The position numbers and the translations under genes are program-made. This document shows positions 45,877 to 54,575 of a DNA stretch of 64,000 bases, in pieces. This DNA comes from Henriciella sp. (GTDB lineage Bacteria > Pseudomonadota > Alphaproteobacteria > Caulobacterales > Hyphomonadaceae), in contig NZ_JAPYPG010000003.1 of the NCBI RefSeq assembly GCF_029937755.1, positions 310,001 to 374,000 of the forward strand. Reading direction: 5' to 3'. The notes under the pieces were generated by a model. That model was given only the letters and a program-made list of their open reading frames with translations, was not told the origin of the DNA and made no database searches. Positions within the stretch are counted from its first letter, which is position 1. The number at the start of each line of letters is the position of its first letter.

Positions 45877-47598
45877 TTACTCGGCAGCATCCTCAACAGC
45901 AGCGACATCCCTTGGGTCGGCCTTTGGCAGGACGACCCTCACCCGTGTGCCCTGCCCCGGCGCTGTATCGATGATGACCCGGCCCTTCATCTCGTCGGCA
46001 AAGGATTTCACCACCGCAAGACCAAGCCCCGTCCCGGCGCGTCCACGGGCATTGCTTCCCTGCTGGAAGGGTTTCGCGATCCGCTCAAGGTCAGCCTCAT
46101 CCATGCCGGCGCCATGATCGCGCACAGACAGCGCGACAGCATCGCGGCCCGCCTTGGCATCGAGCAGGATCGTCCCGCCAATGTCGGAATACTTGATCGC
46201 ATTCGACAGCAGGTTCTGCCAGATCTGGCGCACGGCGCGCGGATCGGCTTGCGCCCACACCTCCGCCTTGGCCAGCAAGGTCACCTTGATGTCGGAGCGC
46301 TGGGCCTGTCCGGAGAGCTGGGCGATGACGGATTCGCCGCTGGCGACCAGGTCGACCGGCTCTGAGTCCAGCCGCGCATGGCCGGATTCGGACTTGGCAT
46401 AATCGAGGATGTCCTCGACCATGAGGAGCAGGTCCTGCCCGCTTTCATGGATAAGCGCGGCATAGTCGCGATACCCCTCAGGCATCGGTCCGCGCAGTTC
46501 AGACCGCATGATGTCGGCAAAGCCGAGGATCGCATTGAGCGGGGTCTTCAGCTCATGGCCGAGACCGGCGAAGAAGGCGGTCCGCTCAGCCAGTGCGGTT
46601 TCCACGGCTTCGGCGCGGGAAAGGTCATCGGCATCAGTCCCCGGCGCTACCGCCTCGGCAGGATCAGTGGTCTCCGTAACCTCGGTGAGGAAAACCCGCA
46701 TGCCGAGATCGTGGCGGTCCACGGTGATCTCGACCGTAGAGCCATTGCCGAGCGTCTGCCGGAAGGTACCGCCATTGCTGATGCGGGTCGCCACAGGCTG
46801 ACGCAGCGCCGCAGGGAAACTCTCGATGAAGACCCGCCCGACATGGAAATTGACGCCCTGCGGCACCGGCCCGGAGACAGACCGGATGCGGCCTTCGCGG
46901 GTGACATCGACAATCGTCTCACCAGCCTCAGCGTTATTATTGTTGGCCGCGTCGATCGGATCGAGCCCGGCAGCCGGGCTGTCGGCGGCAGGCGGCAGGT
47001 CGCGTGTGACAGAAGGCGGCGTCTGTGGCGGAACGGTCCCCGCAACCGGCAGCCCTCCGCCATCAAGATGATCCTGACGGACAAAACCGGCGATCAGGAA
47101 CGGCACCAGGCACAGGCCCGCCAGGGCATACATTTCGCTCGCCTCACGCAGGCCACCGGCCCCCGGCATCCCCGCCATCTGGCCGGATACCAGGACGGCA
47201 CAGAAGGTTGCGACGAGCGAGAACACCGCTGTCTCCACGGCAAGGCGTCTCCATCCGAAGGCGAGCGCGAAGAGCGGCGGAAACAGCACAAAGACCAGCG
47301 CCGGCGACGCCATGCCCCCGGAGGCGGCGACAAACAGGCTGCTCATGACGATCCATGGCAGGCAGACCAGGAGCGCGCGCCGGCCACGCGGCCAGTCCAG
47401 CCCGCCACGCGCGACCGGCCATGTGGTTAAGACAGGCAGGATACAGAGCGCGACCGCGACCGCGATAATGCGCACATCGGTTCCCCGGACAGCCACGAAA
47501 GCCGTCGCCACGCCCACAAGGACGAGCCAGAGCAGAAAAATACCCGAAAGGAAGGTTTTGCGCATTGTGTTAACAGACCAGTCAGATTTGTTAGTCAT
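45877..47598 (-). CDS. Membrane sensor histidine kinase
   Basis: A 573-residue protein with about six N-terminal transmembrane segments (residues 10-180), a low-complexity linker, a PAS-like region, then HisKA with the phosphoacceptor His in FFAGLGHELKTPLNAILGF and an HATPase domain (NLLSNAIKYSD, DHGAGMDEADL, GTGLGLAVVKSF). No response regulator gene is adjacent, so it is an orphan kinase. An inverted repeat lies just upstream in the divergent gap. A start at 47565 (MRKTFLSG) is a shorter alternative. Confidence 0.85.
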   Translation of the reverse strand: MTNKSDWSVNTMRKTFLSGIFLLWLVLVGVATAFVAVRGTDVRIIAVAVALCILPVLTTWPVARGGLDWPRGRRALLVCLPWIVMSSLFVAASGGMASPALVFVLFPPLFALAFGWRRLAVETAVFSLVATFCAVLVSGQMAGMPGAGGLREASEMYALAGLCLVPFLIAGFVRQDHLDGGGLPVAGTVPPQTPPSVTRDLPPAADSPAAGLDPIDAANNNNAEAGETIVDVTREGRIRSVSGPVPQGVNFHVGRVFIESFPAALRQPVATRISNGGTFRQTLGNGSTVEITVDRHDLGMRVFLTEVTETTDPAEAVAPGTDADDLSRAEAVETALAERTAFFAGLGHELKTPLNAILGFADIMRSELRGPMPEGYRDYAALIHESGQDLLLMVEDILDYAKSESGHARLDSEPVDLVASGESVIAQLSGQAQRSDIKVTLLAKAEVWAQADPRAVRQIWQNLLSNAIKYSDIGGTILLDAKAGRDAVALSVRDHGAGMDEADLERIAKPFQQGSNARGRAGTGLGLAVVKSFADEMKGRVIIDTAPGQGTRVRVVLPKADPRDVAAVEDAAE

Positions 47599-47610
47599 TG
47601 TTGGTAACGT

Positions 47611-47628
47611 TGAAAGATTAAACTTTCA
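47611..47628. promoter_or_regulatory. Inverted repeat between divergent histidine kinase and secreted-protein genes
   Basis: TGAAAG and CTTTCA flank ATTAAA, an 18-base dyad in the AT-rich gap, 13 bases upstream of the kinase start and 90 bases upstream of the secreted-protein start. It has the size of a repressor or activator site; the binding factor is unknown. Confidence 0.4.
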
Positions 47629-47717
47629 GCAGGAACCGATTTCTGGGGGTAGAATACGCTTTGAAATCCCGGAATGATAGGTCACCATATAGTCAGCTAA
47701 TGCGAGGGAGCCTGACG

Positions 47718-48740
47718 ATGAAACTGACCCGTATGCATGCGGCCGCGCTTGGCGCTGTTGCGCTTGCCTTTACTGCAACCGCCCAGACAGCGCCTGCACC
47801 TGAAGTGCAAAACGCAGCCGCACCGGAATCAGCAACTGCCCCGGACCCGCTATCATCGGCCGCCGCAGTGTACGCGACATTCCATGGCGATGTTACCGAC
47901 ATCAAACGCAACAGCTTCAAGAGTTCGTCCGATATCCAGACGGCTCTGGAAGAGCTGGGCGGACAGAATTCCGAACAGCTCACCCGCGGCTGGATGGCCT
48001 ACTCGGCCCTCGTCGCCTCCCAGAACCCCGAATTCCGCGCCGCCGTGCGCGATATTGAAGGCTTCTACGGCAAGGACGTCTTCGTCCGCGGCCTTCAGAA
48101 TGATGTGCGTTATGCCCGCTCGCTGAACGGTGGCAACTCGGCGGTCCGCTCCGCCCTCGGCGCTGTCGATGCCGACTCCAAGCGTCTTGCGACCACGGCC
48201 GCCTTCGTCAAGGAACAGGCCTATTCGCTTCAGGGCCAGGGCTGGGCAAAAGGCAGGGTCGGAGATTCCGGCGCCATTGCCACCCAGCTGCGCGCTTCCT
48301 CGCTCACTGGCCGTCCGGCTCGCAAGGACATGGTCAGCGCCTTCTCCGCACCGGGCATCGATACGGTTCTCGTCTCCGCCGGCAAGAGCGGTGCTCCCTC
48401 GATCTGGGAGAATGTCTCAAGCGCCGCCTCGGCCATCCGTGTGCCGGATGTGGCCAGCGCGATTGGCATCTCCAACCGCGGCATCGCCTCCGGCAAGGAG
48501 CCGATTGCAGACCAGATCGCAACGCTTGCCGCCTACCGCGTGATTGGTGGTGACGGCGCCGCCGCTGCCCCGATGCAGCGCGCAATGACCGAAAAGCAGA
48601 CCGCCGGCTGTCTCAACATGGCACAGCTCAACCTGCAGCAATGTGTGGCCGCCGCGCACCAGCACTTCGAAGTGCCTTTCTGCATCGGTGAGCATGCGCT
48701 TGCTGAGGTTGGCACTTGCATCAGCAAGGTCAGCAAGTAA
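47718..48740 (+). CDS. Secreted hypothetical protein
   Basis: A 340-residue protein with a signal peptide (MKLTRMHAAALGAVALAFTA, cleaved near ATA-Q) and an Ala/Pro-rich N-terminal stretch. The middle is helical (DIQTALEELGGQNSEQLTRG), and the C-terminal 60 residues have three Cys (GCLNMA, QCVAAAHQH, TCISK) plus one in FCIGEH, suggesting disulfides. The ATG at 47718 is preferred over 47661. No family is recognised. A clear terminator follows. Confidence 0.7.
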   Translation: MKLTRMHAAALGAVALAFTATAQTAPAPEVQNAAAPESATAPDPLSSAAAVYATFHGDVTDIKRNSFKSSSDIQTALEELGGQNSEQLTRGWMAYSALVASQNPEFRAAVRDIEGFYGKDVFVRGLQNDVRYARSLNGGNSAVRSALGAVDADSKRLATTAAFVKEQAYSLQGQGWAKGRVGDSGAIATQLRASSLTGRPARKDMVSAFSAPGIDTVLVSAGKSGAPSIWENVSSAASAIRVPDVASAIGISNRGIASGKEPIADQIATLAAYRVIGGDGAAAAPMQRAMTEKQTAGCLNMAQLNLQQCVAAAHQHFEVPFCIGEHALAEVGTCISKVSK

Positions 48741-48767
48741 GCTTCCCTTACTTTTCAATCTCTTATT

Positions 48768-48803
48768 CCCCGGTGCGTCTTTGATGCGCCGGGGTTTTCT
48801 TTT
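48768..48803 (+). terminator. Intrinsic terminator after the secreted-protein gene
   Basis: A stem of about 11 pairs begins CCCCGGTGCGT and closes with GCGCCGGGG around a CTTTG loop, followed by TTTTCTTTT. It lies 28 bases past the stop. Confidence 0.82.
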
Positions 48804-48829
48804 GGACCAAGCCAGCCCAAATAGCCTCC

Positions 48830-49255
48830 ATGACTGTTCAGGACCGCGCCGACGATATCTCCGCCGAGTTCGAGTTTCTCGATGACTGGGAAACCCGCTA
48901 CGCCCACATCATCGACCTGGGCAAGGCCAATCCCCCGCTCGCACCCGAAGAACGGACCGAAGAAACCCGTGTGCGCGGCTGTGCTTCCCAGGTCTGGATG
49001 GTGCTTGAGGATGAGGATGACGGCGCGCTGAAAATCCGCGCCGAGTCCGATGCGATGATCGTTTCCGGACTGATCGCCCTGCTGATCCGCCTCTTCTCCG
49101 GGGCAAGGCGCGAGGAGATCCTCGCCTTCGACACGCCCGCCTTTCTCGAACAGATCGGGGTGACAGGCGCGCTTTCGGCACAACGCTCCAACGGTCTGAA
49201 CTCGATGCTGGAGCGCATCAGGACAGTTGCAGGCGCTCAATCGGCGGCGGGGTAA
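48830..49255 (+). CDS. sufE: SufE family sulfur acceptor
   Basis: A 141-residue protein of the SufE/CsdE family that takes persulfide sulfur from the cysteine desulfurase SufS during iron-sulfur cluster assembly. The acceptor Cys lies in RVRGCASQVWMV. The rest of the suf operon is not in the window. Its 3' end overlaps the convergent DnaA-like gene by 38 bases. Confidence 0.9.
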   Translation: MTVQDRADDISAEFEFLDDWETRYAHIIDLGKANPPLAPEERTEETRVRGCASQVWMVLEDEDDGALKIRAESDAMIVSGLIALLIRLFSGARREEILAFDTPAFLEQIGVTGALSAQRSNGLNSMLERIRTVAGAQSAAG

Positions 49256-49595
49256 CCGGCGCCTGCCCGCCCCCGATACAGGCGGCTGCGCGCAAGCGAA
49301 TCTCCAGATCATCCAGCCAGTCATCGACCTGCGGATCGTCACGGAAATCCTCGATCCGGTGACAGCCATGCGCAATCGTCGACCGGTCACGGCCCATCGC
49401 CCCGGCGATGCGCGCCAGACTCATGCCCAGCACGACATGGCTGAGATACATGGTGACCTGGCGGGCCCGGGCGATCCGGTGCTCGCGCTCCGCCTGGTTG
49501 AGGATCGTCTCTGCCGGGATACCCAGCGAAAAGCCGGTCAGGCCTGCAGCGAGGCGTACATTCTGCTCATCATTCTGACGCGATGATCTGTTCAT
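49218..49595 (-). CDS. Stand-alone DnaA domain IV-like helix-turn-helix protein
   Basis: A 125-residue protein whose core, RQVTMYLSHVVLGMSLARIA followed by GRDRSTIAHGCHRIE, matches the DNA-binding domain IV of DnaA (Bac_DnaA_C), with the DxST signature turned to DRSTIAHG. There is no AAA+ domain. It could bind DnaA boxes and interfere with or modulate replication initiation or DnaA-regulated promoters. The start ATG at 49595 has an AGGAG site 6 bases upstream. Confidence 0.8.
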   Translation of the reverse strand: MNRSSRQNDEQNVRLAAGLTGFSLGIPAETILNQAEREHRIARARQVTMYLSHVVLGMSLARIAGAMGRDRSTIAHGCHRIEDFRDDPQVDDWLDDLEIRLRAAACIGGGQAPVTPPPIERLQLS

Positions 49596-49687
49596 ATCCA
49601 ACTCCTGATGTCCGATGAGCCAATCCTAGGCTCCCGGCACAGGTGTAGGATATTTTTCCTATATCAGGAAATCAATCCCGAAGAGAA

Positions 49688-50182
49688 TCAGGCTGCAAGG
49701 CCATGGGGCCGGCCGGAAAAGATGCCGAACGGTTTGGGATCGTCCGTGCTTTCATGGGCCACCAGCACATCGTGACAGAGGACCAGGCTTGCCGCCCCCG
49801 CCCCGCCGCCGAGCGGCAGGCGCAGCCAGGCGTGGCGATCCTTCGCCCTGTCGATGATACCGCCAACCGGGACAGCGCGATCAATTGCGGCTGAAAGGCC
49901 GAGCGACCACATCTCTGCCTTCTCCCTGTCGAGCTCACGCAAAGCCCGGCCCCGCATCTCGCCGCCAAGTATCCGGCGCAGGCCGGACCCGGCGATGCGG
50001 AAGCGCGCCTCGCCCCGGTCATCCACCTCGACGATCGAGATCGACGCCAGATGGGCGCGCAGCGCACCGGGATCGATATCGCTTTTTCCTGGAAGAAGAC
50101 GCGTGCCCCGGACGCTATGCCAATGGGCAACAATCTCTCTCTGTGCGGCATTCAGCCCGCGGAATCCTGCTTTTGCATTCAT
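49688..50182 (-). CDS. PAS_5 domain protein (DUF1508-type alphaproteobacterial PAS)
   Basis: A 164-residue cytoplasmic protein consisting of one PAS fold (PF07310, PAS_5): WHSVRGTRLLPGKSDIDPGA, then FRIAGSGLRRILGGEMRGRA and WLRLPLGGG. The family is common in alphaproteobacteria and lacks an output domain here, so signalling partners must act in trans. A GGGGGTG site precedes the ATG at 50182; a GTG three codons upstream is possible. Confidence 0.75.
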   Translation of the reverse strand: MNAKAGFRGLNAAQREIVAHWHSVRGTRLLPGKSDIDPGALRAHLASISIVEVDDRGEARFRIAGSGLRRILGGEMRGRALRELDREKAEMWSLGLSAAIDRAVPVGGIIDRAKDRHAWLRLPLGGGAGAASLVLCHDVLVAHESTDDPKPFGIFSGRPHGLAA

Positions 50183-50281
50183 CTCAGCCACCCCCGTGAC
50201 GTTGTGATACGTCTAGGTGTGACCGAATTCGATTCCGCCGACAAGAGTTATGGATGTAAAAAATTAACCATGACTGAAGAA

Positions 50282-50333
50282 ATACTTCGTTTCGAAATCG
50301 TAACGTTCAAATTACGGAAGCGAAACGAAGTAT
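50282..50333. repeat. 13-bp inverted repeat with internal hairpin
   Basis: ATACTTCGTTTCG (50282-50294) is the exact reverse complement of CGAAACGAAGTAT (50321-50333). Inside the 26-base spacer, CGTAA and TTACG form a second stem. It lies between the PAS_5 gene and the mucR stop, 18 bases past the latter. It may end the mucR transcript or be a structured RNA; no T-run follows directly on either strand. Confidence 0.55.
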
Positions 50334-50350
50334 AAATTCGGTCTGTCCTG

Positions 50351-50767
50351 TTACTTCTTTCCAGTCCCGAGACCCATCTGCTTTGCAAGCTTGGAGCGCT
50401 TGCGCGCATAGCTCGGCGCGACCATCGGATAGTCGTAAGGCAGGTTCCACTTTTCGCGGTATTCCTCGGGCGTCATGTCGTACTTTGCCCGAAGGTGGCG
50501 CTTCAGGGATTTGAACTTCTTCCCGTCTTCAAGACAGATGATGTAATCATCGGTCACCGACTTCTTGACCGGAATGGCCGGCTTTACATCCGGGCTCTCG
50601 ACAGCCGTGCCCGACAGGCCGGTCAGGGTCGCGTGCACACTGCGAATGAGATTGGAAAGCTCACTACTCTGGACGGGATTGTTGCTCACATAGGCCGCCA
50701 CGATTTCTGTCGTGCGTTCGAGCGCTTCAATCTTGGTCGATGCGCCTTGTTCTGCGGATGCGTCCAC
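50351..50767 (-). CDS. mucR: MucR/Ros family transcriptional regulator
   Basis: A 138-residue regulator, mostly of the MucR type: [20 protein letters not shown] followed by [20 protein letters not shown] is diagnostic. The first zinc-site residues (Cys, Asp three later, His ten further) are kept, but the last His of the canonical site is Lys (HLRAKYDM). The family silences AT-rich promoters and controls motility, envelope and cell-cycle genes in alphaproteobacteria. GTG start; the AT-rich upstream gap suggests autoregulation (inference). Confidence 0.88.
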   Translation of the reverse strand: MDASAEQGASTKIEALERTTEIVAAYVSNNPVQSSELSNLIRSVHATLTGLSGTAVESPDVKPAIPVKKSVTDDYIICLEDGKKFKSLKRHLRAKYDMTPEEYREKWNLPYDYPMVAPSYARKRSKLAKQMGLGTGKK

Positions 50768-50965
50768 TGTCTACTCCAACACTGTTTTACGATAAAGCTG
50801 TCATCATACAATCAGACACAAGTGTAAACAGGTGCAGTCCTCAAAGCTAAAGGAAAATGACAGTTACCGAATTCTGCACCTTGATCCAAGTTACTCTTGG
50901 TCAGGCGCATCTTTTCTGCGCAACCTTTGAGAGAAAGACATTCCGATTTCTTGGGATGCCTGTTT

Positions 50966-52714
50966 CTAGCGGATGAAGAAGGCCACGAGCAGGGACAGCC
51001 CCAACAGGACGACCGTCCACACAGCCATGCTGTTATAGAGCTCGCCGCGCGCCAGCGTGCCGCGTGGGCTGAAAGCCGCTTCAAGCCGGCGGAAGGCGCG
51101 TGAGGACAAGCTGCCGAAGACACCGCTCATGGTCGGCCCGACCTTGGTCCAGACCGACCCGCTCCAGCGCGCCAGGCCATAGCCGAGCTTGCGCCACAGG
51201 ATATCGGTATCGAGGATGATGCCCCGCTTCTCCGGCGGATAGGCCCCGATGCGCTGCAGCACCACGAAGGCGAAGATCGCCAGGATCAGGAGCTGCATCT
51301 GCGTGAGGATGTGATCGGCCGTGTAGGGCTCGTATCCCATTGTCTTCGGATCGTCGGCATAGGGCAGGATCGAGTACAGCCAGTCGAAGCCGAAGCCCGG
51401 GATCAGGGCCGGCAGGCCGACGCCCACACAGATGAAGGCGGCCGCGCCCATGGCGAGCAGCATGTTGAACGGCGCTTCCTTGGGCCGCTTGCCGCTGTCA
51501 TGGCCGAAGAAGGCGAAGTACGGGATCTTGATGCCCGAATGCTCCAGCACGCCGGCAGAGGCAAACAGCAGCATCAGCCACGGGATGACAAAGCCGGCAT
51601 AGGCCACCGCGCTCATCGACAGCGATTTCGAGACAAAGCCCGAGAACAGCGGGAAGGCCGAGATCGAGGCCGCCCCGATCAGGCAGAAGACGGTCGTCCA
51701 CGGCATCGTGCGGTGAAGCCCGCCCAGCTCGGTCGCCTTGGTCGTGCCGGTGCGGTAGAGGACCGCGCCCATGCTCATGAACAGCAGCGACTTGTACATG
51801 ATGTGACTGAAGGCGTGGGCGGCGGCGCCATTCAGCGCCAGCGGCGTGCCGATACCGATCGCACAGACCATGAAGCCGAGCTGGTTGTTGAGCGAGAAAG
51901 ACAGGACCTTGCGCAGATCGTTCTCCACCACCGCGAAGAAGACCGGATAGACGGTCATGATTGCGCCGATCCAGACAAGGCTCGTCTCGCCCGGGAAGAT
52001 GCGGGCCAGCGCGTAGATGGCGAGCTTCGTCGTAAACGCAGACAGCACCACCGTGCCGGTCACCGTCGCTTTCGGATAGGCGTCGGCCAGCCAGGTGTGC
52101 AAGAAGGGGAAGCCCGCCTTGATGCCGAGCGCGAGGAAGATCAGCAGCACACCCGGATTGCCAAGCTCGAGCTGGCGTACGGAGATATCGCCGGTCGCGA
52201 AGTAGAGCTGCATCGCACCGAACAGCAGCAGCACGCCTGACAGGACATGCAGGCCGAGATAGCGCATCCCCGCCTTGTAGGCGGCGCGTGTGCCGGACTG
52301 GAAGATCAGGAAGACCGACGTGACGGCCGTCAGCTCCCAGAAGACGAACAGGCTGATGAAGTCACCACAGAAACAGGCCGCCACGGCCGCGCCCATATAG
52401 GCGAGCCCCATGGAGTCCTCGATCTGGCTGTCCTGGTGCAGCGCATAGACGGCATTGATGAGGGCCGCGATGAGGAAGGCGAGCGCGAAGATGAAGGACA
52501 GCCCGTCGACCCGGTAGAACACCATGTCGAAGCCCATCATGCTCATCGTCGCGAGGTCGGTGTCCCGCGTTGCCGTCAGCAGCATCAGCAGAGCGATGAC
52601 CGGCGCCGCCAGCGCCAGGCCCTGACGGACCCGCTGCACAGGCGTCATACCGGCGATCAGGCCGGCAAGGATCAGGACAAGCCCGGGATTGATCGTGCCC
52701 AGCAATCCGCTCAT
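50966..52714 (-). CDS. Mrp-type antiporter, third NuoL/M/N-like proton channel subunit
   Basis: A 582-residue membrane protein of about 15 helices, homologous to MrpA/MrpD and complex I NuoL/M/N. The key Glu of TM5 (LFVFWELTAV, residue 127) and Lys of TM7 (LGIKAGFPFLHTWL, residue 199) are intact. It is longer than the other two paralogues, with a C-terminal extension after SGFVSKSL that ends in a last membrane helix. It could supply the antiporter part usually fused into MrpA. It is the last gene of the operon and overlaps the preceding small gene by 4 bases. Confidence 0.85.
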   Translation of the reverse strand: MSGLLGTINPGLVLILAGLIAGMTPVQRVRQGLALAAPVIALLMLLTATRDTDLATMSMMGFDMVFYRVDGLSFIFALAFLIAALINAVYALHQDSQIEDSMGLAYMGAAVAACFCGDFISLFVFWELTAVTSVFLIFQSGTRAAYKAGMRYLGLHVLSGVLLLFGAMQLYFATGDISVRQLELGNPGVLLIFLALGIKAGFPFLHTWLADAYPKATVTGTVVLSAFTTKLAIYALARIFPGETSLVWIGAIMTVYPVFFAVVENDLRKVLSFSLNNQLGFMVCAIGIGTPLALNGAAAHAFSHIMYKSLLFMSMGAVLYRTGTTKATELGGLHRTMPWTTVFCLIGAASISAFPLFSGFVSKSLSMSAVAYAGFVIPWLMLLFASAGVLEHSGIKIPYFAFFGHDSGKRPKEAPFNMLLAMGAAAFICVGVGLPALIPGFGFDWLYSILPYADDPKTMGYEPYTADHILTQMQLLILAIFAFVVLQRIGAYPPEKRGIILDTDILWRKLGYGLARWSGSVWTKVGPTMSGVFGSLSSRAFRRLEAAFSPRGTLARGELYNSMAVWTVVLLGLSLLVAFFIR

Positions 52715-53100
52715 GGGTGAGGCTCCTCACCGGCAGGCTCTGACTCGTCGTCATAATAGTCTTCTTCGCGGCGCATCAGCCGGCCAAGCGGCCAGCCCGC
52801 CAGCACAACCAGCGCGAAGGAGCCAAAGCCCCACCAGGCATAGAAGCCCGTGATCGCGTCGATATTGAAATAGGCGTGGCGGAAGTGATGCCCCTCCCCG
52901 GCCGCCATCTCGAGCAGCGGCTCGACCAGGATCAGGCCCAGCGAGGCCACGGCGAACAGGATAAAGAGGAGACGGCCCGTCCACGGCTTTGACGTCCAGC
53001 CGAAAAGCAGCTTGGCCGTTGGCCTGGTATGGCTGTCATCCGGCAGCGCATGCTCACCATGATCGCTCAGATGCGGCGGCTTGGTGGAGTCGCTCATCAC
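52711..53100 (-). CDS. Small membrane protein of the Mrp operon
   Basis: A 129-residue protein with two transmembrane helices (LLFILFAVASLGLILVEPLL and a second in FYAWWGFGSFALVVLAG), a polar N-terminal tail and an acidic C-terminal tail. I recognise no named family. Its 4-base overlaps with both neighbours show it belongs to the antiporter operon; it may be an accessory subunit that stabilises the extra NuoL-like subunits. Confidence 0.65.
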   Translation of the reverse strand: MMSDSTKPPHLSDHGEHALPDDSHTRPTAKLLFGWTSKPWTGRLLFILFAVASLGLILVEPLLEMAAGEGHHFRHAYFNIDAITGFYAWWGFGSFALVVLAGWPLGRLMRREEDYYDDESEPAGEEPHP

Positions 53101-54575
53101 TGGCCTCCAATGGCTGGCAAGAGGAAATCATAGAGCGCGCCCATGAAGAAGAACAGGACGAGCGTTCCGACGGCGGTAAAGACCGGGGCGGCGACGGTAA
53201 ACATCGGTGCCCCTTCCGGACGCTTGTAGGGCGCCGGCTCCGGCGTGCCCTTCGGCGGCATCAGGCCGAGGATCGCGATCGGCAGCAGGTAGGCGATATT
53301 CAGCAGCGAAGAGATGATCAGTACCCAGGCGACATAGCTGTCGCCGGAATCGGCAGAACCGAGCATCAGAAGCACTTTCGGCCAGGCCCCGGCAAAAGGC
53401 GGAATGCCGATAATCGACAGGGAGCCGACCAGGAAGGCGCCGAACACCCAGGGCATCCGCCGGCCCAGGCCACGCATTTCAGAGATCGCCTTCTTGCCGG
53501 TCGCGACATAGATCGCGCCTGCGCACATGAACAGCGTCATCTTGCCGAAGGCGTGCGCCGGGATCTGCAGCGCCCCGCCCATCATGCCGGCCTGTGTGGC
53601 GAGCATCACGCCCGCCGTTACATAAGCGAGCTGGCCAACCGTCGAATAGGCGAGCCGTGCCTTCAGATCATCCTTGGTCAGCGCGATCAGTGACGCGACG
53701 ATGATCGTGAAACACGCCACCGCAAGCACGAAGTCGCGCGCCGGGGTCTCCTTCAGTAGGTCGATGCCGAAGACATAGAGCCCCACCTTCGCCATGGTGA
53801 ACACACCGGCCTTCACGACGGCCACCGCGTGCAGCAGGGCCGAGACAGGCGTTGGCGCGACCATCGCGTTCGGCAGCCAGAAATGTACCGGCATCAGGGC
53901 TGCCTTGCCGATCCCGAAGGCAAACAGGATCAACAGCACGCTCGCAATGACGGGCGTCACGCCCTCCACGCCGGCAAGCAGGCCGCCGGGAACGAAGTCC
54001 ATGCTGCCGGCCAGCGTGGCTGTCCAGATGATGGCGACAAGGAACAGGCCGATCGAGGTCGCCAGCAGCGTCATCAGGTAGATGCGCCCGCCACGCAGGG
54101 CATTTGCGTCTTCCTTGTGGGCGACCAGCGGGAAGGTCGACAGCGTCAGCACTTCGTAGAAGACGAACAGCGTGAACAGGTTCGCCGCCATGGCGACGCC
54201 CACCGCGCCCAGCAGGGCAATGGCAAAACAGATATAGAAGCGCGTCTGGTTGCGCTCCCGGTTCCCGCGCATATAGCCGATGGAATAGAAGCTGTTGACG
54301 ATCCACAGACCGCTCGCGACCAGCGCGAACATGGCGCCCAGCGGCTCCATCTTGAAGGCGAATTCCAGCCCCGGCACCGACGTGCCAAGCGCCAGGCTCG
54401 CAGGATTGTCACCGCTGACCGTGGCCGCCAGCCCGATCGCAACGACAAACAGCGCGGCAGCACCAAGCAGCGTTACACCCTCACGCACATCCGGCAGGCG
54501 CCCGGTGAAAAAGATGCCGGCTGCCGTCAGCAGCGGGATGATCAGGGCCGCAAGGATCAGCGTCTCACCGGTCAT
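53097..54575 (-). CDS. Mrp-type antiporter, second NuoL/M/N-like subunit (MrpD-like)
   Basis: A 492-residue polytopic protein of the proton-conducting membrane transporter family. Glu141 in LFVFYEVLTLS and Lys224 in GIGKAALMPVHFWLPNAM are the conserved channel residues. AHAFGKMTLFMCAGAIY and RRMPWVFGAFLVGSLSIIG are further family segments. It overlaps the mrpD gene before it and the small membrane gene after it by 4 bases each. Confidence 0.87.
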   Translation of the reverse strand: MTGETLILAALIIPLLTAAGIFFTGRLPDVREGVTLLGAAALFVVAIGLAATVSGDNPASLALGTSVPGLEFAFKMEPLGAMFALVASGLWIVNSFYSIGYMRGNRERNQTRFYICFAIALLGAVGVAMAANLFTLFVFYEVLTLSTFPLVAHKEDANALRGGRIYLMTLLATSIGLFLVAIIWTATLAGSMDFVPGGLLAGVEGVTPVIASVLLILFAFGIGKAALMPVHFWLPNAMVAPTPVSALLHAVAVVKAGVFTMAKVGLYVFGIDLLKETPARDFVLAVACFTIIVASLIALTKDDLKARLAYSTVGQLAYVTAGVMLATQAGMMGGALQIPAHAFGKMTLFMCAGAIYVATGKKAISEMRGLGRRMPWVFGAFLVGSLSIIGIPPFAGAWPKVLLMLGSADSGDSYVAWVLIISSLLNIAYLLPIAILGLMPPKGTPEPAPYKRPEGAPMFTVAAPVFTAVGTLVLFFFMGALYDFLLPAIGGQ

